From positions 62,001-126,000 of the forward strand of contig NZ_JACYHA010000010.1 of the NCBI RefSeq assembly GCF_014837155.1: a DNA stretch of 64,000 nt. The letters run 5' to 3'. Shown piece after piece: positions 36,180 to 45,163 of this stretch (within the stretch, counting starts at the first letter, position 1; the number at the start of each line of letters is the position of its first letter). Origin of the DNA: Litchfieldia stipae (lineage in GTDB: Bacteria; Bacillota; Bacilli; Bacillales; Bacillaceae_L). The notes below the pieces were generated by a model that was given only the letters and a program-made list of their open reading frames with translations, was not told the origin of the DNA and searched no databases. The translations under genes and the position numbers were made by a program.

Positions 36180-36755
36180 TTATTGCATTCGCTTTTTGAT
36201 TCTGCTTAATGACTCAGCTGTGATCCCAAGATAGCTTGCTAATTGATGCTGAGGTACACGTTTGAGAAGCTCTGGCCGATTCTGTATGATTTGTTTATAG
36301 CGCTCTTCTGGAGAAGAACGAACAAATGCCGCATACTCATTTTGCACTTGAATCAAATAAGTCTCCATCATTCGGCGTGTCATCTGCTCAAGCTCTGAAT
36401 ATTGCTGATACATCCCTTGCTCAGACTCAAGATCGGCAACAACCAACACACAATCCTCTAAGCAATGTAATGTGTACTTCGTTTCTTGGTTAACATCTTC
36501 AACATTAAATAACATAATCGCTTGTTCTTCAGTAAAAAAATTCGTTGTAACCTCTTTCCCATCATCCCCTACTTGATATTTCCTGACACACCCCTTCAAT
36601 ACAAAATAACAATTCGAAGTAGGAATATCTCCCTGTTTAATCAAATAAGTTCCCTTTGGAAACTCTCTTATCACTAGTTCTTCTGTAATCGCCTGTTGCT
36701 CCTCCTCACTTAACGCTGTATATTTCCCCATATATTTCTTCAGAATTTCTTTCAT
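36180..36755 (-). CDS. Crp/Fnr-type cyclic-nucleotide-binding-domain regulator
   Basis: This 191-residue protein has an N-terminal cNMP-binding-like beta-barrel ('FPKGTYLIKQGDIPTSNCYF', 'KGCVRKYQVGDDGKEVTTNF') and a C-terminal helix region ending in 'HQLASYLGITAESLSRIKKR', the HTH of the YeiL/Crp class. ATG 36755 has AAAAGGAG seven bases upstream; the ORF to 36773 starts inside that region. It ends 14 bases after the AraC/GyrI gene starts its own stop region, so the two regulators are an operon. The ligand is unknown, and many such Bacillus proteins do not bind cAMP. Confidence 0.82.
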   Translation of the reverse strand: MKEILKKYMGKYTALSEEEQQAITEELVIREFPKGTYLIKQGDIPTSNCYFVLKGCVRKYQVGDDGKEVTTNFFTEEQAIMLFNVEDVNQETKYTLHCLEDCVLVVADLESEQGMYQQYSELEQMTRRMMETYLIQVQNEYAAFVRSSPEERYKQIIQNRPELLKRVPQHQLASYLGITAESLSRIKKRMQ

Positions 36756-36769
36756 CGCAAGACTCCTTT

Positions 36770-37636
36770 TCATCCTAAATCAATAGGTAGCTTTTTGATT
36801 GGAACGAAAACATGATAAGCGGAATCAAGGTTGTGAATGTCCTCAAACACTTGAACAAGCTCAATCTCAGCATCCTCTGCTTCCTGTCTAGAAATTATCA
36901 AAAATCGGGCAAAATCATGAATCAAGACATCTCCAATATCAAGCAAATCACCAGTGTATGTAAATTTAGCACAAAATAGCGGTCCTAGCTTGACGGTGAA
37001 AAAATTAGGTAACTCAACCTTAATTGAATACGGGACACCGACAAGAGCCTTGAATTTAGTAGAGTTTGGTTGACAGTTTGAATAAATCACATAACAAGGA
37101 CTACTTATTGCTTCATCAACACTTTCTACCAACATGTTTGAATGAGCCCGAATCTTTTCTTTATAATCAGAGGTTGCTATATCAACCTCAAATACAATGC
37201 CGCTTAATTGAATAGAATGAAAGTCTGTTAGGGTAAAATCCGTCACAATATCTCCATTGATGTTTTTAATTGGACGTTTGATAACTGGAGGAATATCAGA
37301 TACAGTGATCATCTCTCCATTCTTCCTTAGAGAGTTTGGAGAAAGACCATATTGTTTTTTAAAGGCACGGGAGTAAGACGAAGGAGTTCCAAAGTTCAGT
37401 TGTAAGGCAATATCAGTTAACGACAGATCATTTATCCGAATCAATTCTACAGATTTATTCAATCTTCTAGCTAGTATATATTGATTCAAGGAACTGCCCA
37501 TGATTGCGGAAAAAAGTCTATGAAAATAATACTTTGACATATGAAAAGTGTTCGAAACTGAACCTAGTGATAACGGTTGATTCAGATTCTCTTCAATATA
37601 TAGTAAAGCTTCTTCAACCACTTCATAATGTTCCAT
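36770..37636 (-). CDS. AraC family regulator with GyrI-like effector domain
   Basis: This 288-residue protein has a double HTH at residues 1-105 ('QPLSLGSVSNTFHMSKYYFH', 'SLTDIALQLNFGTPSSYSRA', 'YGLSPNSLRK'). A C-terminal GyrI/Rob-like ligand-binding domain follows ('VIYSNCQPNSTKFKALVGV', ending 'AYHVFVPIKKL'), the architecture of multidrug-responsive activators. The start is ATG 37636; the earlier codon at 37657 lacks support. It lies 14 bases ahead of the Crp-type gene. The divergent membrane protein at 37816 is a plausible target, but no operator was identified. Confidence 0.85.
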   Translation of the reverse strand: MEHYEVVEEALLYIEENLNQPLSLGSVSNTFHMSKYYFHRLFSAIMGSSLNQYILARRLNKSVELIRINDLSLTDIALQLNFGTPSSYSRAFKKQYGLSPNSLRKNGEMITVSDIPPVIKRPIKNINGDIVTDFTLTDFHSIQLSGIVFEVDIATSDYKEKIRAHSNMLVESVDEAISSPCYVIYSNCQPNSTKFKALVGVPYSIKVELPNFFTVKLGPLFCAKFTYTGDLLDIGDVLIHDFARFLIISRQEAEDAEIELVQVFEDIHNLDSAYHVFVPIKKLPIDLG

Positions 37637-37815
37637 CACATCACCTAGTTTCCACATTTTTCAAGACAACTTACACCCCTAATGTACTATATGAAAATGA
37701 ATACGTAAATAGTTCAATTTGGGATTTCCGATTTACAGCAAGATTGGGAAAGTGGAACGAAGTTGTGCGTGTTAATTTGTAAGTATAAATAAAACGCGAT
37801 ATGGAGGAAAATCAA

Positions 37816-38460
37816 ATGATTGAACATAAGAAAGGAACAGGAGAGAATCTCATCCGTTGGACAGGAGTATTCGCCATATTAGCAGGGATTTTCTACATCG
37901 TCATTCAATTTATCCACCCAGCTGATCAGCTATCTTCTGTTAACACCAATAGATGGCTTGCAGTCGCTGCGCTGACCATGGCGATGTCTCTTTTCAGTTT
38001 CGTCGGAATTCTAGGAATCTACATTAGGCAAGTGAAGGAAACTAACTGGCTTGGTCTGATTGGATTTGTCACCTTTAGTCTGTTCTGGCTCATTTCAATG
38101 ACTTTTAGTTTCATTGAAGCCTTTGTTTTACCCTTACTTATAAACGATGCTCCACAATTTGTAGAGGGTATAGTGGGAATCTTTGGTGGAGTGAAAAGCG
38201 AGGTAGCACTTGGCATTTTCCCAGCACTAGCACCATTAGCAGGAGCATTATACATGGTTGGTGGACTGTTATTTGGAATCGCAACATTTCGTGCTAAAGT
38301 CTTCCCACCTTTAGCCGGGATTCTACTAGCATTTTCAGCTGTTATCACACTTGCCGCCGCAGTTATTCCCCATCCATTTGACCGGATCTTGGCGATACCG
38401 ATGGGGATTTCTCTGATTTGGTTGGGTGGTGGTCTTTTTATTAAACATAAAACGACATAA
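37816..38460 (+). CDS. Six-to-seven-segment membrane protein (DUF4386-like)
   Basis: This 214-residue integral membrane protein has hydrophobic segments near residues 15-35, 50-70, 80-105, 130-155, 165-185 and 190-205. It lacks transporter signatures. The pattern (GVFAILAGIFYIVIQFIHP at the start, then 'ALYMVGGLLFGIATFRAKVF') resembles DUF4386-type or related proteins. ATG 37816 is chosen because GGAGG lies 8-12 bases before it; the ATG at 37801 overlaps that site. It is divergent from the AraC/GyrI gene, which may control it. Confidence 0.65.
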   Translation: MIEHKKGTGENLIRWTGVFAILAGIFYIVIQFIHPADQLSSVNTNRWLAVAALTMAMSLFSFVGILGIYIRQVKETNWLGLIGFVTFSLFWLISMTFSFIEAFVLPLLINDAPQFVEGIVGIFGGVKSEVALGIFPALAPLAGALYMVGGLLFGIATFRAKVFPPLAGILLAFSAVITLAAAVIPHPFDRILAIPMGISLIWLGGGLFIKHKTT

Positions 38461-38465
38461 CTAAC

Positions 38466-38494
38466 AGCCACCAGAATCAACCTGGTGGCTTTCT
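38466..38494 (+). terminator. Terminator between the membrane protein and epimerase genes
   Basis: AGCCACCAG and CTGGTGGCT pair perfectly, with TTTCT following. It serves convergent genes. Confidence 0.75.
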
Positions 38495-38504
38495 ACAAAG
38501 TACT

Positions 38505-39254
38505 TTATTCAAGCAAATCCTCTGAATTCACCTTAGAAACAAACCCTAATTCCCTCCAAGCATTTTCTGTAGACCATGGCTTCTGTGGGTTATCAGAGAC
38601 ACCATAATATGTCCCATATTTAACAGTCGATTGAAGGGCTAAATCAAATAGTTGAACCGTATCTTCACGAGATAATAAGGTGTGATGTAATCGTTCTTTT
38701 TCTTTAAGTGCCTGCTTTTCATCTTCCGGAACACTGCCAATTCGTAGGTTAATCACGGAAAGATTATTTGCTTCATCATGTGCCATAATATGAGCAATGT
38801 TTTCAGACGCCAGCTTCAACACCCCGTATAGTCCTTTTGAATACGGATAATCGTTTATCGTGATTTCCCTCCCTAATTTAGATCTTCCCTCTTGCTCATA
38901 ATAATCCGTTGTATGATTACTACTCGCAAAGACAACCCTAGGAATACCCAAGTCAATCGCAGCTCTCAACATATAAAAGGATGAACTAAAATGAATGTCG
39001 GTCATTTGCTTGAAATGGTCGACTTCTTTCAAATCTTCATCAATATGAATCGTTAACAAATTGAGTAATACATCAGAATCTTTCGGTATCGCTCCTAGTA
39101 ATTCCTCATAATTCGTTGCATCCACTTTTTTAAATTTCGTTGCGTATTTCGGTTCCATTTTATCTAAAACAATGATGTCATACTTGTCACTTAATCCCTC
39201 TGTTAGGATCGTCCCAATGGTCCCTGCTCCACCAACAATTGTAATCTTCTTCAT
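38505..39254 (-). CDS. NAD-dependent epimerase/dehydratase (uronate dehydrogenase-like SDR)
   Basis: This 249-residue extended SDR has the Rossmann motif GGAGTIGT at residues 8-15, 'DATNYEELLGAIPKDSDVLL' for the adenine pocket, and 'VFASSNHTTDYYEQ' with the catalytic Ser. 'YPYSKGLYGVLKLASE' gives the YxxxK active site. The SSNH segment and size resemble uronate dehydrogenases and sugar epimerases. The substrate is not determined. It starts at ATG 39254. It stands alone, next to a repeat cluster. Confidence 0.8.
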   Translation of the reverse strand: MKKITIVGGAGTIGTILTEGLSDKYDIIVLDKMEPKYATKFKKVDATNYEELLGAIPKDSDVLLNLLTIHIDEDLKEVDHFKQMTDIHFSSSFYMLRAAIDLGIPRVVFASSNHTTDYYEQEGRSKLGREITINDYPYSKGLYGVLKLASENIAHIMAHDEANNLSVINLRIGSVPEDEKQALKEKERLHHTLLSREDTVQLFDLALQSTVKYGTYYGVSDNPQKPWSTENAWRELGFVSKVNSEDLLE

Positions 39255-39341
39255 TTTCAGCCTCCGTCAATACAATAGTTAGAGTTAGGTTCCTTCCTTT
39301 TTTTAGAAAATATACATTGGCTTGATTTCAGTCAACTACTC

Positions 39342-39540
39342 CTGGCTTGAAAAATAAACGAAGAAATTTCCCTTATTTGATAAAAATCATAAAAAATAAC
39401 TTATATAGCGGAAGAAATTCCTCCTATTTGCTCAAAACAAGCAAAAACAGCTACTATTTCTTTGTATAAGCGGAAATACCTCCCTTATTTTCTCCAAAAT
39501 GAACCTCATTTTTCATATAACGGTAAAATCTCCTCTTAAT
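39342..39540. repeat. Tandem degenerate repeat, four units of about 50-62 bp
   Basis: Units begin CGAAGAAAT (39359), CGGAAGAAA (39409), CGGAAATAC (39471) and CGGTAAAAT (39521). Each is followed by CTCC(T/C)TATTT-like text and ends in ATATAAG or similar. The same family is at 15050-15240. It is non-coding; short open frames here lack ribosome binding sites. Confidence 0.6.
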
Positions 39541-39597
39541 CCTTCCGGCTCCAGCTCCAGCGCCACCTCCAGTTCCTCCCACTAGCTTGTCCACCCA

Positions 39598-39642
39598 CCG
39601 CAGTGCCAAAGGAGGATAAATCTCCTTTGGCACTGCGGTCAC
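39598..39642 (-). terminator. Strong hairpin after the permease gene
   Basis: CCGCAGTGCCAAAGGAG pairs perfectly with CTCCTTTGGCACTGCGG across a 7-base loop. No T run follows on the minus strand, so it may act as an mRNA 3' stabiliser as much as a terminator. Confidence 0.65.
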
Positions 39643-39651
39643 CTCTACTAC

Positions 39652-41079
39652 TTACCAAATCACTAACGCAACAATCGTTGAGATAACTAACCCCAACAGC
39701 ACGGGTTTGAAGTTTTTCCGAACGAGTTCCATCACAGGTACACCACATAATCCTGCAACTGCTACTAGGGATGACCAAGCAATGATCGTACCTCCACCAG
39801 TCCAGATCGAGCCCATCTGTCCGATCGCAGCAAGGGTCGATGGATCAACTGAATTCGAGGCTAGTGCCCCAGATAGCGCACCTGTTAACGGTAATCCTGA
39901 AAAACCAGATCCATCCAAACCTGTAATAATTCCGATGATTAAAATACCAAAAGCTGATAATACGATATTTTCCGGGATGACTGTCTGACCAGCCTGCACC
40001 AACTCAAAAAGGAAGGCTGGAGGTTCTGAGTTAGCTAAAGATAGGATACTTGCCGAAAAGTCCCCACTTCCTAAGAAGAAGAAGCCAGCTATTGGAATGA
40101 CCGGTCCCATTGCTTTAAAGGCAAACACAAACCCATCTGTGATATGTTCACTAATCCGTTCAAGAGCTCCACTTTTTTCTTTTGTTAGTGTAGCGAATGC
40201 GAGTAAAAGAACAGCCACTCCACCAATAAATGCAGCACCATCCCCTCCTTCAAATCCACCCATTCGTCCACCACTTAGCTTTGTGTAAATCATGAAAATC
40301 ATGACTGCAAGCATGGATAGAGGCACCAAAATCGCAAATACTTTCCCTTTTGAGCCTGGTCGCACATGTTTCGGCTGATCCCCTTCATCCTGCTTACTTT
40401 GTAAAACAGTTAATTCCTTATCAATATTAGCATCATTCGGTTGACGCATTTCTTTTCTAAATTGGAAGTACACAAATACAATGGCGGTGATCCCAGTGAT
40501 AAGAGATAAAACCAATGCCTTCTGAGCAATAAGTGATTGATCAATTCCTGCTGCTGTTGCACTTAACCCTGGGGCTACTTGGATAACATAGTCAGAAGAA
40601 AGTGCCATTCCTTGACCTGCAAGTGCAACGGCCATTGCCGCAGCCATAACAGGTAAACCAGCTCTTACAGCTGCTGGTACAAGTAAGGCACAAATGAGAG
40701 GAACTGCTGGAGTAGGCCAGAAAAAGAGCGAAATCGCATACGTGACGATAATCAGTGTGAAATAGGCAATATGACCATTCTTCATCACCTTTTTCAAAGG
40801 AGAAATCATCTGTTTATCCGCACCCAAATCCTTCAATGAATGCAGCAAGGCCACCATAAACGTGATGATTAGGAAAATACTAAACAATTCTTTTGCAGCC
40901 GTTAAATTCGCGTTAAAAACAGAAGTAAATCCACCTACAAGACTTCCTTTATACACCCAAGCCACAAGAAACGTCCCTAATAAAGTCGGTAATACAACAC
41001 CCTTCCTGAAAATCATTGTAACTATAACAACCAACGTGACAAACAAATATAACCAATGTGCCATCGTTAATTCCATCAT
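39652..41079 (-). CDS. Putative 12-segment permease of the ion-transporter superfamily
   Basis: This 475-residue integral membrane protein has about 11-12 hydrophobic segments and a cytoplasmic charged loop in the middle (about residues 205-245). 'FFWPTPAVPLICALLVPAAV' and the second-half 'GIITGLDGSGFSGLPLTGAL' are proline/glycine-rich half-helix motifs like those of DcuC, GntP and CitM-type carriers, which suggests an organic-anion carrier. The exact family and substrate are not recognised. Start is one of two ATGs (41079 or 41076) behind GGGGGAG. It is monocistronic, with a strong hairpin downstream. Confidence 0.65.
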   Translation of the reverse strand: MMELTMAHWLYLFVTLVVIVTMIFRKGVVLPTLLGTFLVAWVYKGSLVGGFTSVFNANLTAAKELFSIFLIITFMVALLHSLKDLGADKQMISPLKKVMKNGHIAYFTLIIVTYAISLFFWPTPAVPLICALLVPAAVRAGLPVMAAAMAVALAGQGMALSSDYVIQVAPGLSATAAGIDQSLIAQKALVLSLITGITAIVFVYFQFRKEMRQPNDANIDKELTVLQSKQDEGDQPKHVRPGSKGKVFAILVPLSMLAVMIFMIYTKLSGGRMGGFEGGDGAAFIGGVAVLLLAFATLTKEKSGALERISEHITDGFVFAFKAMGPVIPIAGFFFLGSGDFSASILSLANSEPPAFLFELVQAGQTVIPENIVLSAFGILIIGIITGLDGSGFSGLPLTGALSGALASNSVDPSTLAAIGQMGSIWTGGGTIIAWSSLVAVAGLCGVPVMELVRKNFKPVLLGLVISTIVALVIW

Positions 41080-41300
41080 ATACTCCCCCTATTCACCAAA
41101 ATACGAGACTATTATGGTTGAATATATCCTATGCACATTCGCCTAAGTAGTGATAAAAAAATGGGTGGGCTATGGAATCAAATTTGTAAAAATGCTGGCA
41201 CATGATTAGCAACATTCCTCTAGTGAGTATTGTAAAAGTAGAACATGGTACTGAAGTCTACTCTTTTCTATTTTCTTGTTAGACCTTACTTCTAGTACAT

Positions 41301-42497
41301 TCATTTATTCTCAGCCTTTTTATAAGCAAGCTTTCCTCGACAATATGTCATAAAAACATCTAACTTTTCATCAAGAATTACGATATCCGCATCTTTCCCT
41401 TTCGAAATGCTTCCCTTCCGTTCGAATATATTTAATTGTTTGGCTGGGTTAACAGAAGCCATTTTAATAACATCTTCAAGTGAACATCCCGTATAATCAA
41501 TGATATTTTTCACAGCATTTCCAAATTTAAGGATACTCCCAGCGAGTGTACCATCACTAAGTATTGCTTTATTATCTTGTACTAAAACGTCCTGTCCACC
41601 TAGATCATACTGACCATTTGCTAAGCACTTAGCTCGCATAGAGTCTGTAATCAAAATGACTCTTTCACTTCCTATTTGCATATAAGCAAGCTTGACCATT
41701 TCTTGTCGCACATGGATTCCATCAGTAATTATTTCAACTTTTAATTCATCACTTAAAAATGCTGCACCAACAACACCAGGTTCACGATGGTGTAAACCTC
41801 TCATTTGATTATATAAATGTGTGACATGACTTGCTCCAGCCTCTATTGCTTCATTTACCACTTGATATGTGGCATCTGAATGACCAATAGAGGCAATGAT
41901 ACCATTTTCTTTTAAATAACGAACCATCTTTAGTCCACCCTTCGTCTCAGGTGCCAAAGTGACTAATTTAATGGTTTCCTTCGACAAGGTTTTCCATTTT
42001 TTCAAAACATCTAGATTAGGTTCAACAATATACTCTAATGGCTGTGCACCTGCTCTTTTTGCATTTATAAATGGACCTTCAAGATGAATCCCAAGTATTT
42101 CTGCTTTCCCTGGCACTTGCTGCCGTTCTATATAATTCCCCACATTTTCAAGAGCCTTTTCAATTGTTATATTACTCTGGGTCATCGTAGTCGCTAAAAA
42201 ACTAGTAGTGCCTTCTCCTGGTAGTATTCCCGTCATTATATCAAGTGCTTCCTGTGTTCCATCCATCACATCCGCACCATTAACACCATGAATATGAACA
42301 TCAACAAATCCAGGAATCGCCTTACATTTTGGGGGAATCTCAATAACTTCAAATTGATCCTCTTGTTGTAAATCTTCCAGCACTCCAAAGCTAATTATTT
42401 TCTGATCATGTATGATTAAAAACCCATTTTCTAAAATCAATTCTTCAGAATATACTTCCATTCCCTTAAGCAAAATAGGTTTTTTATGTAGATTCAT
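41301..42497 (-). CDS. nagA: N-acetylglucosamine-6-phosphate deacetylase
   Basis: This 398-residue amidohydrolase-superfamily enzyme converts GlcNAc-6-P to glucosamine-6-P and acetate in amino-sugar catabolism. 'VDVHIHGVNG' near residue 68, 'ILGIHLEGPFINAKRAGA' with the metal-binding Glu near 138, 'ASIGHSDAT' and 'ASHVTHLYNQM' with two metal His, and 'LITDSMRAKC' with the catalytic Asp are all present. It starts at ATG 42497. nagB and nagR, usual partners, are not next to it, so it is a lone copy. The downstream 200 bases hold only a weak hairpin (AAAAGTAGA/TCTACT). Confidence 0.9.
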   Translation of the reverse strand: MNLHKKPILLKGMEVYSEELILENGFLIIHDQKIISFGVLEDLQQEDQFEVIEIPPKCKAIPGFVDVHIHGVNGADVMDGTQEALDIMTGILPGEGTTSFLATTMTQSNITIEKALENVGNYIERQQVPGKAEILGIHLEGPFINAKRAGAQPLEYIVEPNLDVLKKWKTLSKETIKLVTLAPETKGGLKMVRYLKENGIIASIGHSDATYQVVNEAIEAGASHVTHLYNQMRGLHHREPGVVGAAFLSDELKVEIITDGIHVRQEMVKLAYMQIGSERVILITDSMRAKCLANGQYDLGGQDVLVQDNKAILSDGTLAGSILKFGNAVKNIIDYTGCSLEDVIKMASVNPAKQLNIFERKGSISKGKDADIVILDEKLDVFMTYCRGKLAYKKAENK

Positions 42498-42650
42498 TGA
42501 AATCCCATCCTTCCGAACCGATAGAAATCTATCTTAATCTTCCCGTTATTAGCCTTTTTAAAGTTCTTATATATTAGCAACAATACTACAAGATTTATAA
42601 AAAAGGTATTTCGAAAAACTCCCTAGATCAACGCACCCCACTAAGCTAAA

Positions 42651-42682
42651 TAAAAAAAGCTATTCCACTTTTAGAATAGCCC
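42651..42682 (-). terminator. Terminator of the leftward CBO0543 gene
   Basis: On the minus strand GGCTATTC and GGAATAGC pair around a 7-base loop and are followed by TTTTTTT. Confidence 0.85.
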
Positions 42683-42708
42683 TCGAAATTATAAAAACTG
42701 TATATAAC

Positions 42709-43296
42709 TTATTTACTTCTAGAAACTTTTGGATGGTGTTTGAAGTAGATAAAGACCTTCGTTATTACAATTGCCAAAATTAAAATGACCAGATAATTGA
42801 GGAAGAGATAGAAGTAATTCATACCATTATCTAGCTTGATTAAATCCCATGCATTCAAGACAGGCTTGAATAAGAAAGAGAAAAAAGCACTCGTTATTAC
42901 ACCATAAAGGAATACATTCTTATTGTTATTGATACACCATTGATATACCAACATGAAGGTGACAGGGACAAGTGAAGCATCCAAGGCAAAGTTAACTGGC
43001 ATAACAGGTATCACCTGAAACGGATAATATACGTACCCAGTCCTCATAGCTATAGCATCCGAATAAGTAAACCAAGTATGGATATTAAATCCATAAAATC
43101 CAATTTGAAAAGCCCTTGTTCTATCGATTTTAAAATAAATGATAACAAGAGGCACAACCAGCATCAAAAAAATGACCCAGAATGGACCAGTATTAAAATG
43201 AGAGAAGTCCTTCCAATACTCCAACCACATAGAAACAACCTTCTCTTGTAAATCCAGTATCTCATTTAATCGCTTTCCTTGCTCCTTGGTCATCAT
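42709..43296 (-). CDS. CBO0543 family membrane protein, copy 1
   Basis: This 195-residue membrane protein has five or six hydrophobic segments. The family pattern is clear: 'FWVIFLMLVVPLVIIYFKID', 'YYPFQVIPVMPVNFALDASL', then 'FMLVYQWCINNNKN'. The family is widespread in Bacillus and clostridia, with no known function. ATG 43296 has GGAG nine bases upstream; the ORF to 43314 begins too early. It is divergent from a clear paralogue at 43482, with a shared promoter region of 185 bases. Confidence 0.75.
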   Translation of the reverse strand: MMTKEQGKRLNEILDLQEKVVSMWLEYWKDFSHFNTGPFWVIFLMLVVPLVIIYFKIDRTRAFQIGFYGFNIHTWFTYSDAIAMRTGYVYYPFQVIPVMPVNFALDASLVPVTFMLVYQWCINNNKNVFLYGVITSAFFSFLFKPVLNAWDLIKLDNGMNYFYLFLNYLVILILAIVITKVFIYFKHHPKVSRSK

Positions 43297-43481
43297 ATCT
43301 ATCCACTCCAGCAATTTCTTTTATGCTAGTATTTGTTAAAAGTAATTTCTTTAAACACTTGTCTCCACTAAAAAAATAACCTCTCAGTTGCTGTTAGTGA
43401 GTAGACATACACCCATTTATCATATCGTTGAACGCAAAAAAGCGACGGTACTTAATTGGCAAACATTAGGGAGGAATATAA

Positions 43482-44051
43482 TTGGATCGTTTACATGAAT
43501 TTGACAAGATTCTATACGGTAGAAAAGAGAATACCGATTCTTTAATTAATTATTGGACAGACTATTCAAACACTTCTACATGGCAGTTTTGGGTTTTAAT
43601 TGCTATTCTTTTAGTCCCATTGGTTATTCTATATTTCAAAATTGACCGAAGTAAAGTATTTCTAATTGGTTTTTATGGTTATAGCGTTCATGTTTTTTTT
43701 ACATTTCTCGATATTTACGGTATAAATAGAGGGTATTGGCATTATCCTTATCAGGTTATCCCTGCACTGCCAAGCGTCTCAATTGACGCCTCCTTGGTCC
43801 CTGTGGCTTTCATGCTAATTTACCAATGGACATTAAATAATCATAAAAATTATTACCTATACGCTATCATAACTGCTGCTATATTTGCATTTATTTTAAA
43901 GCCTATTTTAGTAAATACTGACCTTTTTAGAATGTACGGAGAAATTAATTATTTTCACTTATTCTTTGGGTACGTATTTGTACTTTTGATAGCAAAAGTT
44001 ATAACCTGGTTATTTCATAAATTACATAAAATTAAACCACACAAAAAATAA
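43482..44051 (+). CDS. CBO0543 family membrane protein, copy 2
   Basis: This 189-residue paralogue of the neighbour at 42709 has the same segments: 'FWVLIAILLVPLVILYFKID', 'YPYQVIPALPSVSIDASLVP', 'FMLIYQWTLNNHKN'. The start is TTG 43482 with AGGGAGG eight bases upstream. The C-terminus is basic. The head-to-head arrangement with copy 1 suggests local duplication with inversion. Function is unknown. Confidence 0.75.
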   Translation: MDRLHEFDKILYGRKENTDSLINYWTDYSNTSTWQFWVLIAILLVPLVILYFKIDRSKVFLIGFYGYSVHVFFTFLDIYGINRGYWHYPYQVIPALPSVSIDASLVPVAFMLIYQWTLNNHKNYYLYAIITAAIFAFILKPILVNTDLFRMYGEINYFHLFFGYVFVLLIAKVITWLFHKLHKIKPHKK

Positions 44052-44075
44052 CCGACATAATGCCGGTTATTTGAG
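44048..44075 (+). terminator. Terminator between CBO0543 copy 2 and the SDR gene
   Basis: ATAACCG and CGGTTAT arms with an ACATAATGC loop, followed by TTTGAG. It serves convergent genes. Confidence 0.6.
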
Positions 44076-44088
44076 ATTTCATTTCAAT

Positions 44089-44961
44089 TTATTTTGTTTG
44101 AGAAATTGTATTAACAAGTTGAATCAGTGCTTCGTTTATCGGCGTAACTGGACGACCAAGAACTTTCTCGAAATCATTGCTTTCAACTGCTAGTGAACCG
44201 TTTCTAATGCTCTCTTGAATCCCTACTACAATAGGAATTACAAAATCAGCTAAACCTATTCCTTTCATGATCTCAGCATATTTTTCGTCACTAACTTGTT
44301 GTACAGGTACTTCTTTACCTAATACAATACCAAGAGCTGCTGCCAATTCTTCTTGAGTTAAAAGAGGACCAGAAAGTTCATACACTGTATTTTCGTGGCC
44401 GTTTCCAGCAAGAACTGCTGCAGCGGCATCAGCATAATCTTGTTGCAGTGCCCACCCTACTTTACCTTCTCCTGCCGAAGTTACCCACGGGGCTCCTGCA
44501 ATTAGCCCTTGGATGCTCCCGACTTCGTTTTCCAAATACCAATTGTTACGTAAGAAGGAATATGGAATACCCGTCTTAATGATGGCTGCTTCTGTCGCTA
44601 TATGAGGAGGTGCCATTAAATTATTACTCTCTGTTGCATTAGCTATACTTGTGTAAGCAATAAATTTCACCCCTGCACGCTCAGCTGCTTGAACAGCATT
44701 AGCATGTTGATGAATTCTTGTTTCATTGTCACCATCGGCTGAAATAATTAATAGGCGGTCAATCCCTGTAAAGGCATCATCTAATGTTTCTGGACGATCA
44801 AAATCTCCTTGACGAACTTCCACTCCAAGAGCACCAAGTCCAACTGCTTTCTCTGGGTTTCGAACACTCACCACCAGATCACTTGCAGGTACTGACTTCA
44901 ATAATGATTCTACAACCTTGGAACCTAATTTCCCTGTTGCTCCAGTAACTAAAATTTTCAT
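44089..44961 (-). CDS. NmrA-like SDR, NAD(P)H:quinone oxidoreductase (QorB/YtfG-like)
   Basis: This 290-residue atypical SDR has 'ILVTGATGKLGSKVVESLL' as the NAD(P)-binding motif. 'VRQGDFDRPETLDDAFTGID' follows, and 'FIAYTSIANATESN' and 'YSFLRNNWYLENEVG' are typical of QorB-type quinone reductases. It starts at ATG 44961. It is divergent from a YwnA-like Rrf2 regulator, and the shared region holds TTACATGTAA-type sites. This is the arrangement of B. subtilis ywnA and its oxidoreductase neighbour, so control by that regulator, perhaps in response to electrophiles or quinones, is likely. Confidence 0.85.
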   Translation of the reverse strand: MKILVTGATGKLGSKVVESLLKSVPASDLVVSVRNPEKAVGLGALGVEVRQGDFDRPETLDDAFTGIDRLLIISADGDNETRIHQHANAVQAAERAGVKFIAYTSIANATESNNLMAPPHIATEAAIIKTGIPYSFLRNNWYLENEVGSIQGLIAGAPWVTSAGEGKVGWALQQDYADAAAAVLAGNGHENTVYELSGPLLTQEELAAALGIVLGKEVPVQQVSDEKYAEIMKGIGLADFVIPIVVGIQESIRNGSLAVESNDFEKVLGRPVTPINEALIQLVNTISQTK

Positions 44962-45002
44962 TTATATTTCCCCCATTTCAAGTTCATTTGTAACAACATC
45001 GA

Positions 45003-45031
45003 TTACATGTATTCATCTTAGTTACATGTAA
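45003..45031. promoter_or_regulatory. TTACATGTAA palindrome and half-site near the SDR start (candidate operator)
   Basis: TTACATGTA at 45003-45011 and a perfect palindrome TTACATGTAA at 45022-45031 lie 42-70 bases upstream of the SDR start. They match the half-sites near the regulator promoter at 45093. Confidence 0.55.
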
Positions 45032-45078
45032 CCGATTTGTCAACAAGTGAAATAACATATATTATTTTGTTATGGTTT

Positions 45079-45111
45079 TGGTATAATAAACTTGTAATCA
45101 AATTAATTACA
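45079..45111 (+). promoter_or_regulatory. Extended -10 promoter of the Rrf2 gene with overlapping operator candidate
   Basis: TGGTATAAT at 45079-45087 is an extended -10 element for the rightward regulator gene. TGTAAT (45093-45098) and ATTACA (45106-45111) form an inverted repeat over the expected transcription start, suited to autorepression. Confidence 0.6.
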
Positions 45112-45163
45112 TGATTAGGAAATAAAATTTAATAAGGATTAGTTAATAGGGTGGTGACTGATC

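Noticed and set aside
39454-39778. Small ORFs rich in Gly/Ala/Arg on the minus strand
   Set aside because: They overlap a hairpin, repeats and the permease gene in another frame, and lack ribosome binding sites.
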